From Clostridium merdae (GTDB lineage: Bacteria > Bacillota > Clostridia > Oscillospirales > Acutalibacteraceae), in the NCBI RefSeq assembly GCF_900176635.1, contig NZ_FXLN01000004.1:1074231-1138230 (forward strand): a DNA stretch of 64,000 nt, given 5' to 3'. Both the position numbers and the translations under genes were made by a program. Below, one piece after another: positions 33,814-42,436 of the stretch. The notes beneath the pieces were generated by a model, which saw only the letters and a program-made list of their open reading frames with translations, was not told the origin of the DNA and did not search any database. Each line of letters begins with the position of its first letter. The stretch's first letter is position 1.

Positions 33814-35330
33814 GCCGACCGCCTCCCTCCACTCATGACCCGGTTCAAAATCTGACTGGCCTGCAGCTTTGTCAGCCCGGCCGGGTCAAACCCTTTGCAC
33901 CGGCGTTGGATCAGCTGGAGCTGTTTATCACTGGCAGGAGCCTTCCCCCAATGCTTGGCCTTTTCAAGATTCCAGATATATTCCTGGTCTTTGTAATTTG
34001 TAGTCAGTTTGATGTATGCAAAGTCCAGAGCACTTTGCATCGGCATCAGGCGGCCATTGAAAAGAACGCGTCCCAATTCATCTTGGCAAGGAATTGCTAT
34101 CTTCTCGCGGTTCATTAGACTGCACGCCATAGAGCCGTCAGGCATCTTAAAGAAGTTCACGCCATGGGTGTTATATTTCTGCTCCTGTGCCCACAGGTCA
34201 ACAATCTGAATGTTCTTAATCCAGCTCTCAGGGCAATCTGCGGCACGTTCTATCTTCTCAGGTAGTTTAAAGAGTAGGCCATCCATTTCAGATAGTCGGC
34301 GTTCCGGCACATCTTTCAGGTCAATGCCGAGTAGTGACGGTGCCGTGCAGAGAGAAGCCTTACCAGACACGCCAACGCAATCAATCAGATTGAGCCGTTC
34401 TTTACCAGGATATAACCTCAAGCCACGTCCAACCATCTGTGTGTATAAACTATCTGATTGTGTGGGCCGCGCTACAATTACCGTTTCTACACGGGGAATA
34501 TCGGTTCCCTCGGTAAATACCATGCAGTTAACAATACACGGGATTTTCCCGTCAGTGAACGCTTGAATAAGGCTTGCTCGGTCTTTTGTTTCTCCAGTTA
34601 CCACCACAGCACCCGGAATTTTTGCTGCGATATCATTCGCATGCTGAACCGACACAGCAAATACCAGAGTAGCACCGGATGCCATAGTACGATATGTTTC
34701 TGCAATGGCGTCCGCGGTGCCGTCCATCGCCTTTTCAAGCTCACCCGGTGCGTAATCTCCACCACGAGAATGCACTCCCCTCAGGTCATATCCGATATTT
34801 ACCCGCCGGCAATAGATGTCGGAGAGAAAACCGTTTTTGATACCCCACTTGAGATCACGTTGGAAAATGATGTCGCTGTACACATCGTTCAACTTGGCAT
34901 TATCCGAGCGATTGGGCGTGGCAGTGAAGCCGAGAAGTAGACGCGGAGTAAAGTAATCGAATATTCTGCGGTACGTTCTCGCGGCACTGTGATGCGCTTC
35001 ATCGCAAACGATAATATCGAATTCATTCGGTGCAAACCGTTCCAAGCGATGTGTCATGGTCTGAACCGATGCGGAAACAACTTCATCCATTGGTGAAGCG
35101 TGATTACCTGCCATTTCAACACCAGTCAAGCAATCAAAATATTTCAGCGGTTGCCGTACCAGCTCTTCGCGGTGCGAAAGAATCAGCATTTTGCCTTTCC
35201 GTTGAACATTTGCAAATGTAACAGTCTTTCCGAGTCCCGTTGCCATCTGAATGAGATATGCTCCGGGGTCTATGTTATTGATGATATCAGTACATTCGCG
35301 CTGATAATCACGTAGTTTAATTTCTTTCAA
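33810..35330 (-). CDS. Superfamily 2 DEAH-type helicase (phage replication)
   Basis: A 506-residue helicase. Walker A MATGLGKTVTF at residues 29-39, DEAH box CDEAHH about 110, TATPNRSD about 135, and motifs V/VI (TEGTDIPRVETV and QMVGRGLRL) about 270-305; a lysine-rich C-terminal domain follows. TTG start with AAGGAGG 10 nt upstream and no in-frame ATG nearby. Unwinds DNA for phage replication; the iteron origin lies immediately upstream of its start. Confidence 0.9.
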   Translation of the reverse strand: MKEIKLRDYQRECTDIINNIDPGAYLIQMATGLGKTVTFANVQRKGKMLILSHREELVRQPLKYFDCLTGVEMAGNHASPMDEVVSASVQTMTHRLERFAPNEFDIIVCDEAHHSAARTYRRIFDYFTPRLLLGFTATPNRSDNAKLNDVYSDIIFQRDLKWGIKNGFLSDIYCRRVNIGYDLRGVHSRGGDYAPGELEKAMDGTADAIAETYRTMASGATLVFAVSVQHANDIAAKIPGAVVVTGETKDRASLIQAFTDGKIPCIVNCMVFTEGTDIPRVETVIVARPTQSDSLYTQMVGRGLRLYPGKERLNLIDCVGVSGKASLCTAPSLLGIDLKDVPERRLSEMDGLLFKLPEKIERAADCPESWIKNIQIVDLWAQEQKYNTHGVNFFKMPDGSMACSLMNREKIAIPCQDELGRVLFNGRLMPMQSALDFAYIKLTTNYKDQEYIWNLEKAKHWGKAPASDKQLQLIQRRCKGFDPAGLTKLQASQILNRVMSGGRRSA

Positions 35331-35368
35331 AGATTTATAACCTCCTTTTGTGGGATTTTCATATACTT

Positions 35369-35618
35369 GCGGAACGTTGCGGAACTATATGTTCCGCGCT
35401 AAAATCTCAGTGTTTATGCGGGTTGCAAGGCTAGTGCGGAACCGCGGAACTTTTTCGCAACTTCTCTATAAGAGAGCGAGAATATACAAACGATTTTAGA
35501 TGTTTCTTTTTTCTCTCTTATATATGTGCATTTTCCGGTTCCGCAGGTTCCGCGGTTCCGCAGCACCGTTTCAGGCCGCATTTCGCCTAACTTTTTAACG
35601 CGGAACTTTTCGCGGAAC
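35369..35618. repeat. Phage replication origin: ten GCGGAAC iterons around an AT-rich core
   Basis: GCGGAAC or its complement occurs at 35369, 35379, 35391 (inverted), 35436, 35444, 35538 (inverted), 35547 (inverted), 35555 (inverted), 35600 and 35612, each 7 bp. Five lie on each side of a 90-bp AT-rich stretch, itself framed by TATAAGAGAG (35467-35476) and CTCTCTTATA (35513-35522). This 299-bp gap between DUF927 and helicase genes has no ORF support. Iterons plus an AT-rich unwinding element are the standard build of an initiator-bound origin. Confidence 0.8.
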
Positions 35619-35629
35619 GAGTGCCGCGC

Positions 35630-37528
35630 CTATAAAAGTGAATTATCGAAAGGAAGATCATCGTCCGCGGTGATCTCACGGTCATCATCAGGAAGCTTCA
35701 TGACAACGCAATCCGTCCGCACGTTATTAATCCGTTTGGACCTCGTGAACCCTTTCTCTTTTGTCTGAATCAATTTTCGTGTGCGTAGATTTCCAAGCAA
35801 GGCTCTTGCATTGATCTGAGCATCTGAACAAGCTTTGTTAAACACCGAGCGAATAATATAGACCCACCCGGCATCTTCGCCTTCATTTACGATCAGTCCG
35901 TAAGTATCCGTGTTGTCAGAAGCACCATGAAATTTGTTTCCATTTTGAGAAACCCAGTCACACATATACTGATAGCCGCGATCTGCCGCAGATACAGCTT
36001 CCTTGCTTTTGAGAAACTCAGCCATTTCGCTTACCGTCAAAGCTTGTCCATCCTTAAAAATCCAGCGTGTGGCAAGCGTATCTGCTGTTACGAGAATCGC
36101 TGCTGCCATGGCCTGCTTTTCGGTGGTATTATTGTTCATGCAGTCAGTGTAGAACTGCTCATATAGCTGCTTTACTTCATCAATAGACTTGGGGTCTGAA
36201 AGCATCTGAACAAAGTGCATACCGGCAAAACCGTAGTTCGCTTTTAAGATTCCTGCTGTTTTGTGCCCGTTTTCAATCACTTTGTTTTCGGCTTTACACT
36301 CAATCTCAATCACACGGTTCACAGCACCCGCACCGTCATTTTCAGACGTGAGAGGCGTTTCTCCGGACGTGATGAAGCAATTCGCCCAGGTGAGGGCTGC
36401 GGCGATTCCTAGCGTTTTATTAGAGCGCAGCTTGCCAGAACCGGACGCCAGCTCATAGACATTAAATATCACTTTGCCTTTGGAATCTTTTGCAAGTTGA
36501 AGCTCATCGATCACAACTGGAATGGAATTCAGAAACCCGGCGATAACCTCAAATCCCACTGATGTACTTTTAAAGGTTTTGAAATAATCTCCGCCCACGG
36601 TTGGCTCTGCCCACACGGACGCAGCTACCATTTGTGCCACGCTTTTTCCGGTTGCAGAATCCATGCCCCACAAGTGGACAAAAAAAGGAAGTACGCCGCA
36701 TGGTTCAATTAAAGTAGATGCAAACGCCGCTGCAAGAACAATCTTTGCAGTTACGCTGTATTTTCGTACAGAAATAGCCTCTTTTAGCCAAACGTCATAT
36801 TTTCCGACCTGCCTAATGGATTTAAAAATCTTTTCAAATCCGGGATTTCCATCAAAAACAACCTCATCTACATAGGGGGAAAAACCTTCCTCATTCCAGC
36901 CCATACGAGATGTGCTCTTAAATTCTGGAATAAGGTCGTAATTCTTATCTAAGGTATCCGCTATGTAGTCCACGAGATTCTGAGACCTCTTTCCAGACGT
37001 AACCGATATCCCTATTTGAGATAGAGAAGTAATATTTTTAGAATTGGAAACTGTATTAAAATCTGTGGTGATTTCCGTCCAGGCTTTTTTGCTTCTCATC
37101 CCGCGGCGAAAGGCCAACGTGACCTTCAACTCGCCAGTATCAATGTTTCGCAGTCGCTTTATCGGCAAAATTGGATGGGTGCAGGCAACTTCAACTCCAC
37201 CCTGCGACGCGTATTTCCAAACACCAGATTCATCCGCTTTCCATTCGCCGGTATCAAGATCTATTGGTTGATCTGCAAACTGCGAAACATTTTCGGCATC
37301 AACACATGACAAGGTTTTCAAAGAGCGTACATAATCTTGATACAGAGCTTTGAACCCACTTACTCCTACTGACTTTGCAACTACACTCATTAGTGCGATT
37401 GCTCGTTTTTCCTGAAATGGGTTATTATGCAGAGCGTAAACGTTTTCAAACGGAGCCGTTCCGTTTAAAAAATCATCCTGCGTGTACTCAGGTTGAGGTG
37501 CGGAAATTTTTAATTCTTGATTATCCAT
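35630..37528 (-). CDS. DUF927 replication ATPase/helicase
   Basis: A 632-residue protein with a DUF927 core. Walker A GMDSATGKS about residue 286 and Walker B IPVVIDEL about 332 mark an AAA+/RecA-like ATPase; the flanks hold the family regions (EVACTHPILPIKRLRNIDTG, WANCFITSGETPL). DUF927 proteins are found with phage primases and act as replicative helicases or initiators. The start has GGAGG upstream and is 12 nt from the CHC2 primase stop. Its product likely loads at the iterons just downstream of its gene. Confidence 0.85.
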   Translation of the reverse strand: MDNQELKISAPQPEYTQDDFLNGTAPFENVYALHNNPFQEKRAIALMSVVAKSVGVSGFKALYQDYVRSLKTLSCVDAENVSQFADQPIDLDTGEWKADESGVWKYASQGGVEVACTHPILPIKRLRNIDTGELKVTLAFRRGMRSKKAWTEITTDFNTVSNSKNITSLSQIGISVTSGKRSQNLVDYIADTLDKNYDLIPEFKSTSRMGWNEEGFSPYVDEVVFDGNPGFEKIFKSIRQVGKYDVWLKEAISVRKYSVTAKIVLAAAFASTLIEPCGVLPFFVHLWGMDSATGKSVAQMVAASVWAEPTVGGDYFKTFKSTSVGFEVIAGFLNSIPVVIDELQLAKDSKGKVIFNVYELASGSGKLRSNKTLGIAAALTWANCFITSGETPLTSENDGAGAVNRVIEIECKAENKVIENGHKTAGILKANYGFAGMHFVQMLSDPKSIDEVKQLYEQFYTDCMNNNTTEKQAMAAAILVTADTLATRWIFKDGQALTVSEMAEFLKSKEAVSAADRGYQYMCDWVSQNGNKFHGASDNTDTYGLIVNEGEDAGWVYIIRSVFNKACSDAQINARALLGNLRTRKLIQTKEKGFTRSKRINNVRTDCVVMKLPDDDREITADDDLPFDNSLL

Positions 37529-37540
37529 TTGTGATGCCCG

Positions 37541-38047
37541 TCACCTCCAGTGATTTTGAATGAAATAATAGTTATCTAAATAATCCAGCCGCCCCATCAG
37601 TGCCGCATATTCGCCCCACAATGGGCTCTCGGGCGGCGGCTTCTGCATAGAGCGAATCAGGTATGCCTCGCGGCATTTTGCGTCATATTCGGCGCGGTAG
37701 GCGTCGAGAACAGCCTGCTTCTCTCGCTGTTCCCGAACCCACCGGTCAACCTCGCGCCGGTCAGGCTTTTCGGTGGACAGTCCCAGTCGGAAATCATTGT
37801 CCAGCCGGATAGCGGCCTGCCGGGCGTTGAGGTGAAACAACTTGGCTACAAAGTCAATTACTGAGCCACCCGCATCACAAACAAAGCAGTGCCAGCCACG
37901 GGAACCGGGATAGACTTTTAAAGATGGGTGCGAATCGCTATGGAAAGGGCAGAGCATCACACCGCGCTTGACCTCAAAGCCGTAATGTTCCACGACATCT
38001 GCCATGGTGAGGGAAGATTTAATTTGTGAAAAAATGTCACCATACAT
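37541..38047 (-). CDS. CHC2 zinc-finger primase-like protein
   Basis: A 168-residue protein with an N-terminal DnaG-type zinc finger. The CHC2 ligands are Cys in LCPFHSD, His in the same segment, and Cys in HCFVCDAGG (about residues 33-61), and the VIDFVAKLFHLNARQA helix follows. It lacks the TOPRIM catalytic domain, so it presumably pairs with the DUF927 protein or a host primase. It precedes DUF927. Confidence 0.85.
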   Translation of the reverse strand: MYGDIFSQIKSSLTMADVVEHYGFEVKRGVMLCPFHSDSHPSLKVYPGSRGWHCFVCDAGGSVIDFVAKLFHLNARQAAIRLDNDFRLGLSTEKPDRREVDRWVREQREKQAVLDAYRAEYDAKCREAYLIRSMQKPPPESPLWGEYAALMGRLDYLDNYYFIQNHWR

Positions 38048-38050
38048 TGC

Positions 38051-38488
38051 TTAGAAAGGTAAATCATCGTCCGTGGGAATCTCCTGAAAATCCCCCGGAT
38101 CTGGGTTTATGTTCGGCGCCGATGTAGCGGTTTGGTAGCTGCGCCCTTGTCCCTTTTCGGTACTATCGGATTTGTTCCCGCAGAAACTCACCTTATCTGC
38201 CACAATTTCAAAAGCCTTACGCTTGTTTCCGTCCTTGTCCTGATACATGCGAGTTTGAATTGAGCCCTGAACTGCAATTAGCTGTCCTTTGCGGAAGTAT
38301 TTGCATACGAATTCCGCGGAAGAACGCCATGCGATAATATCAATAAAATCCGCCTGGCGTTCAGCGCCGGCCTTTTGATAGTCACGGTCAACCGCAATCG
38401 TAAAGCTGGTGACGGCTATGTCGCTGGATGTGTGCCGCAGCTCAGGGTCTGCAACCAGGCGCCCCATAAGTACCGATGCGTTTAGCAT
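38051..38488 (-). CDS. ssb: Phage single-stranded DNA-binding protein
   Basis: A 145-residue SSB. OB-fold with MLNASVLMGRLVADPELRH at the start, DFIDIIAWRSSAEFVCKYFRKG in the middle, and an acidic C-terminal tail ending DDDLPF for partner binding. The start at 38488 overlaps the upstream gene end. Coats single-stranded DNA in phage replication and recombination. Confidence 0.93.
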   Translation of the reverse strand: MLNASVLMGRLVADPELRHTSSDIAVTSFTIAVDRDYQKAGAERQADFIDIIAWRSSAEFVCKYFRKGQLIAVQGSIQTRMYQDKDGNKRKAFEIVADKVSFCGNKSDSTEKGQGRSYQTATSAPNINPDPGDFQEIPTDDDLPF

Positions 38489-38931
38489 GAGGAGACCTCC
38501 TGCTCCGGCTTGCGGGCGTAGGCCAGCCACGTTTTGCCGTATGTGTCAGCAAACCCGTCATATTGTCCCTCGTCGATGTTGGCTAATGTAATAACCTCTC
38601 TGCCCTTAAAATCACATTTTGAAAATTCTATTAGTTCCCACCGGCCTGAACTCTCTAAACCACGAGTTACCGTCCACACCGGTTCCCCCTCCATCTGCCG
38701 GAGCTGTTCCAGCGTCAGCGGCTTGTTTTCCGGGGCGGCGCTGCGGTTATCCATTTCACGCCGCACCCTTAATAATTCGCACATATAATTTTGGATTGCC
38801 AGTAGGAACGTTTTGTTGGCTTGCATAGTGCCGTTTTCGGGCATCGTCGTAAGTCCAACGCTAAGATTATTTATGCGATCATTAAGCAAATTGAGGTCGC
38901 ATTTCATTATCAATTCATCCATTGTTTTCAC
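38482..38931 (-). CDS. Hypothetical phage early protein
   Basis: A 149-residue protein. The second half has the pattern LTLEQLRQMEGEPVWTV...WLAYARKPE that recurs in Firmicute phage early regions. Function unknown. It overlaps the SSB start by 7 nt. Confidence 0.75.
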   Translation of the reverse strand: MKTMDELIMKCDLNLLNDRINNLSVGLTTMPENGTMQANKTFLLAIQNYMCELLRVRREMDNRSAAPENKPLTLEQLRQMEGEPVWTVTRGLESSGRWELIEFSKCDFKGREVITLANIDEGQYDGFADTYGKTWLAYARKPEQEVSSC

Positions 38932-39022
38932 TCCAATCTAATGCAGCTCTTGATTTTGCGCATTTTATCCACTTTTTTTGCCATTCTTTTTAATTTTTAT
39001 AGATATGTTAAAGTGAAAGTGG

Positions 39023-39028
39023 TATAAT
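39023..39028 (+). promoter_or_regulatory. Extended -10 promoter for the plus-strand membrane gene
   Basis: TGGTATAAT: TATAAT at 39023-39028 with TG extension; the -35 region is poor. It lies about 85 nt before the gene, and GC-rich inter-sequence (CTAGGGCCGGCAT) lies between, so a short leader is expected. Confidence 0.5.
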
Positions 39029-39112
39029 ATTCCATGAAATAGTCTTATATGATATTCCGTCCTTTAGGTGTTATTACCTATAGTTCCGCCCACTAGGGCC
39101 GGCATCTTACCA

Positions 39113-39331
39113 ATGTTAACGGTAAATATCAATAAGGGGGTAATTTTAATTACGGTTAAAATTGCTTTTTTCACTATTTCAAGGTTCGGTATTTGGGAAT
39201 TACTAGCAATTGCATTGATACTAACTTTTTGTTATTCCGCTATTAAGTTAGTCTTAAAACAATGCAATTCTGAAACGATTGTCGATTTGAAGATTTTCGG
39301 GTTCCATGTACATACTAAGCCTAAGCAATAA
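39113..39331 (+). CDS. Small membrane protein on opposite strand to the early operon
   Basis: About 72 residues with one long hydrophobic segment (ISRFGIWELLAIALILTFCYSAIKLVL). The start is unclear: ATG 39113 has a poor ribosome site, and the AAGGGGG at 39134 would serve an ATT or later codon. It has its own promoter and a strong terminator, so it is a free-standing, possibly lysogen-expressed gene (candidate exclusion protein). Unrecognised family. Confidence 0.5.
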   Translation: MLTVNINKGVILITVKIAFFTISRFGIWELLAIALILTFCYSAIKLVLKQCNSETIVDLKIFGFHVHTKPKQ

Positions 39332-39335
39332 TCCC

Positions 39336-39373
39336 GTGCTCTGAGGTGTCATAGCCTTAGAGCACATTTTTTT
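39336..39373 (+). terminator. Terminator of the plus-strand membrane gene
   Basis: GTGCTCTGAGG (39336-39346) pairs with CCTTAGAGCAC (39355-39365), one mismatch, followed by ATTTTTTT. Confidence 0.8.
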
Positions 39374-39691
39374 CGCGCCAATCTAATTTTTGACCGCATT
39401 TAGAGCAGTATTTTTCATTCGATGAAATGTCTTAATGGCAAACTGGGCAAAACAGTTTGAGCCTATCCTGCCCATCAGGCCAAACGGCAGGTATGCAGTC
39501 AACTTTTTCGAATTCTGCTTTGCAAGGAATGCAGCATTGATTTGTTCTGGGGCTAACCCAGTGTCTTCGTATCGCCCCAGCCTATCAACGATTTTTTGAA
39601 AAGCCGGCTCCATGTCTTTGCGTTTTGGATACACGTTCGCTTACACGTGATAGTGTCGATCGCTCCATTATGGTGCGGTCAATCTATCCAT
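39357..39691 (-). pseudogene. Decayed zinc-ribbon early protein, coupled to the PD-(D/E)XK gene
   Basis: Reading from ATG 39691 (overlapping the nuclease stop as TGATG) gives MDRLTAP, TAA, WSDRHYHV, TAA, ANVYPKRKDMEPAFQKIVDRLGRYEDTGLAPEQIN, then a frameshift to CIPCKAEFEKVDCIPAVW..FCPVCH, TAA, DISSNEKYCSKCGQKLDW. The MDRLT...YEDTGL opening and double zinc-ribbon end form a known phage early protein type. Three TAA stops and one frameshift show decay (each TAA is one C-to-T step from CAA, two of them). It is not long since the reading frame remains legible. Confidence 0.75.
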
Positions 39692-40461
39692 CACGCGCCC
39701 TCCCGATACTCAACGATGTTACTCAACACAGCTTTTTCTGCGCAGTAATCGCATTCCTCGCACTGCTCTGGTTCAATTTCTCCGCGTTTAATGGCAGCGA
39801 ATCGGGGTGCTTCGTGCTTTATAATATCCAGACAATAGTCCAGTCGCTCCGGAACAATCTGGCCAATTTGTAGCCGGGTTGTTTTTTGTTTTGTAGCGGC
39901 CGCAATCATAAACGGTAGCGTGTCGCCAGTGTTCTGCCGGACAATTTCACGGTAAATAGCGCCTTGGTAGTCATAGCCCCAATTGAGCCAATACGGGACA
40001 CGGCGCCCTTCTGTGGGGCTCCAGATGTCTTCAAGGTCTTTCATAATCTTCTGGTCAACAATTGCTTTGCCGGGGTGGAAACTATCGATTTTAATTTTGA
40101 ACGGCACACCAGCGATTTCGCCGGTCATGATAACCTGCTTTTCTCCTGCCATGTACCGCATCATCATAGGGTCACGCTCGATGCGCTGGATAATTTGCTC
40201 AGCCTGTACATATTCGGATTTTAGGCCGCCGTCTTTTTTAAATATTGCCGGGTGCTGCGCTTTGAAGAAATCAAGCGTTCCCTCAAAATAAGCGTCAACG
40301 TAGGAGCCGACCAGTAAGGCGGTCGTTTCTTCCTGCCGGTATTCGCCACGGATTTCAGCGAGTGCTGCAGCGGGGCAAGCAAGGAAAGATTTGAACTGTG
40401 AGGCGCCCATGTAGGTGAGCTGGTTTTGGGGGCTGAAATAGTTTTCTGCGGTTAAAATCAT
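39691..40461 (-). CDS. PD-(D/E)XK exonuclease (DUF3799/RecE-like)
   Basis: A 256-residue recombination exonuclease. PD-(D/E)XK core: GSYVDAYFEGTLD about residue 52, GVPFKIKIDSFHPGKAIVDQKIMKDL (catalytic D and ExK-type region, with Q in the K-proximal ExK position) about 118-143, and a C-terminal Cys-rich stretch EQCEECDYC suggesting an iron-sulphur or zinc site. It pairs with the RecT-like gene upstream with a 4-nt overlap, a lambda-red-like pair. Its TGATG stop couples to the decayed gene. Confidence 0.85.
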   Translation of the reverse strand: MILTAENYFSPQNQLTYMGASQFKSFLACPAAALAEIRGEYRQEETTALLVGSYVDAYFEGTLDFFKAQHPAIFKKDGGLKSEYVQAEQIIQRIERDPMMMRYMAGEKQVIMTGEIAGVPFKIKIDSFHPGKAIVDQKIMKDLEDIWSPTEGRRVPYWLNWGYDYQGAIYREIVRQNTGDTLPFMIAAATKQKTTRLQIGQIVPERLDYCLDIIKHEAPRFAAIKRGEIEPEQCEECDYCAEKAVLSNIVEYREGA

Positions 40462-41072
40462 ATCAGCTCACCGTCCTCTCCAACCGGGGCAAGGGGATCT
40501 GCAATTACACGCTTGTCCGGCTGAATATCATCAGCCTCACCCTCAACATAAACGCCCATGAGCCTTTCAGGGCAATGTACCCGGGCGAAGAACGCAGCCG
40601 CACGGTATGCGAGCATCAACTCCGGCATATTGCGCCACTTGGCATTTGACGTCCAGCCTTCGGCCTTTGCCATCTGCATGCTGACCTCGACGCCTTGAAC
40701 AAGTTCCCCGTTTGAAATCCGTATTGCCTCAACATGGCAAGCACGATCTTCTGCACCAACGGTGCCGGTATAAACCGGGCGAACGTCGTGAAACTTTCCG
40801 CAGCCTTGAATCAGGCTCATGCAGGCCTGCCCACTCCAAGAGGGCTTACCTTTGACAACATACAGATTCTGCATGACCATTAGTGGGGAAACCCCCATGC
40901 GGTTTGCCATATCGATTGCGACCATGCAATCTTCTGGTTTGCCTCGGTAATTATCCGGTACGATAGAGGTCTTAGCAAAGGCTGCCGCAGCGCGGGCAAG
41001 CTGGTTAAAGGATTCTTTATCGGTAAAGGCACTCAAAGCACCAGATTGTGTGATAGGGGCCAATTCATCCAT
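40458..41072 (-). CDS. RecT-like single-strand annealing protein
   Basis: A 204-residue annealing protein: conserved segments RGKPEDCMVAIDMANRMGVSP, NLYVVKGKPSWSGQACMSLI and AKWRNMPELMLAYRAAAFFARVHCPERLMG are the marks of phage RecT-family annealases in Firmicutes. It anneals strands generated by the adjacent exonuclease. Start and coupling support expression as one unit. Confidence 0.82.
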   Translation of the reverse strand: MDELAPITQSGALSAFTDKESFNQLARAAAAFAKTSIVPDNYRGKPEDCMVAIDMANRMGVSPLMVMQNLYVVKGKPSWSGQACMSLIQGCGKFHDVRPVYTGTVGAEDRACHVEAIRISNGELVQGVEVSMQMAKAEGWTSNAKWRNMPELMLAYRAAAFFARVHCPERLMGVYVEGEADDIQPDKRVIADPLAPVGEDGELI

Positions 41073-41128
41073 TTGGATTCCTCCTTAAAATCTCGGCGGC
41101 GGTTTTGCCCGCCGCCGTTCGTTTTTTC

Positions 41129-41857
41129 TTACGCCAAAATGATTACGTCTTCTGGCAAACTACTCTTTAAGAAATCCTTTATTTCGAGGATTGCCTCATT
41201 CTTCCAAGCTGCGCCGTCCGCTTCGAAGAGTGCTGCCGTTACACCATAGCGTTCATCCTTGCGAACGCGGAATACAAATGCACTCTCAGGCTGCTCAATT
41301 TCCGCGAATGTACGGTAGGGGCGCAGGTCTACCGGATTCGGTACAGTAGCACTTACTGCGAGCGATACACCGCTGTTTGCAACAATCTTCTGCGTTACGC
41401 CATCGTCCTTCTGCTGGACACTTGTGTCATCCTTGACGGAGCTGATAAATTTCAGCAATTTTGCCGTATTATCATCCTGAACGAACAGGGCCTGAAGATT
41501 GATGATAAACTGTTCTACGCTCATAAACTGTCCGAACTGAAACTTGCAACCGTCAATGCTGGCAGAAATCAACGAATCACGCTTCTTGTCAGCATTCAGT
41601 TCCTTGTATAGTTTCACACAATCGTGACCCACAACATGCACGATGAACTTACCAGCGCACTGCAACGCTTCGGCATCCGCTTGACTTGTTATGTAGTCGA
41701 CAATAGATGTGAGGGTACTGGTGTTAAGAGCAGAAGCTGTAACGGTCTGTGGCAAAGCATCCATATGCCTATCTACAAACTTTCGCCCGGCATAATCAAT
41801 CTCGTGGGGAGCAGCGTTATCCAATATTCCGTTCAAAAAATCTCTTGTCATATCCAT
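41129..41857 (-). CDS. Hypothetical phage protein upstream of recT
   Basis: A 242-residue acidic protein, N-terminal DMTRDFLNGILDNAAPHEIDYAGRKF and a middle KFIVHVVGHDCVKLY. It sits before RecT/exonuclease pairs in many Clostridial siphoviruses, so it may take part in recombination. No motif identified. Confidence 0.7.
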   Translation of the reverse strand: MDMTRDFLNGILDNAAPHEIDYAGRKFVDRHMDALPQTVTASALNTSTLTSIVDYITSQADAEALQCAGKFIVHVVGHDCVKLYKELNADKKRDSLISASIDGCKFQFGQFMSVEQFIINLQALFVQDDNTAKLLKFISSVKDDTSVQQKDDGVTQKIVANSGVSLAVSATVPNPVDLRPYRTFAEIEQPESAFVFRVRKDERYGVTAALFEADGAAWKNEAILEIKDFLKSSLPEDVIILA

Positions 41858-41882
41858 AATAGAAACCTCCTCTTTAATTTAA

Positions 41883-42242
41883 TTAAGCGTTTTTAACTAT
41901 ACGAAGAGCGGGTGGCTCGGCTTGTTCGCTACCGTCGATGGAGCGCTGACCGGGAACCTGTGGGACCATTTCATAAGCGGTAGCATCTTCACCCTCGCCG
42001 GTGAGGAACAGGGTGGTTGTGACCGGATTGGTGGGCTCCAGCTTGGATTTTGCTACCACATTCACGCTGATTTGCTGGCGCTCGGTATCAGGGGTAAATT
42101 CTACCGTCAGAGTGAGCGTGCGCTTCTTGGTGGGGCTGGTGTTGACGTCCTTAATGTTTTCGATGACCTTGGCCATTTCATAGTCAGCACGTTCCATAAT
42201 GGCACCGCGCGCCATTTCGAGAATTGATTTCTGGTTGTCCAT
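41883..42242 (-). CDS. Hypothetical protein of the phage 'replication terminator' type
   Basis: A 119-residue protein (KKRTLTLTVEFTPDTERQQISVNVVAKSKLEP) like a group in Clostridial phages that databases often label replication terminator protein; that label has little experimental basis. It follows the recT operon start. Beta-rich, no catalytic residues visible. Confidence 0.6.
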   Translation of the reverse strand: MDNQKSILEMARGAIMERADYEMAKVIENIKDVNTSPTKKRTLTLTVEFTPDTERQQISVNVVAKSKLEPTNPVTTTLFLTGEGEDATAYEMVPQVPGQRSIDGSEQAEPPALRIVKNA

Positions 42243-42244
42243 GG

Positions 42245-42436
42245 TTATTCCTCTCTTTCAACTTTTATTGCTTGTCTTAAAACACCGTTCTTTATGGCCC
42301 GGTTCGCCATGCACATTATCCAATTTTGGAACCAGCCTTTTGGAGTGATTTTATTGTTCCAGTAAACAAAATCCTGCTCCATGAGTTCATTTAAACTTGT
42401 GATTTTTGGCCCTTTACGATACTTCCGGCGGCTCAC
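42245..42436 (-). CDS. Small hypothetical phage protein
   Basis: A 63-residue basic protein (SRRKYRKGPKITSLNELMEQDFVYWN). It stops 2 nt before the start of the 41883-42242 gene, and its own start overlaps the upstream stop. Function unknown. Confidence 0.65.
   Translation of the reverse strand: MSRRKYRKGPKITSLNELMEQDFVYWNNKITPKGWFQNWIMCMANRAIKNGVLRQAIKVEREE

Noticed and set aside
35369..35618. CRISPR array reading of the GCGGAAC repeats
   Set aside because: The repeats are only 7 bp, in both orientations, with irregular short spacing; they fit iterons, not CRISPR. No cas genes are present.
39357..39691. Stop-codon recoding (TAA read as Gln) in the phage
   Set aside because: Neighbouring phage genes end normally at TAA and the same region also has a frameshift, so simple decay explains it.
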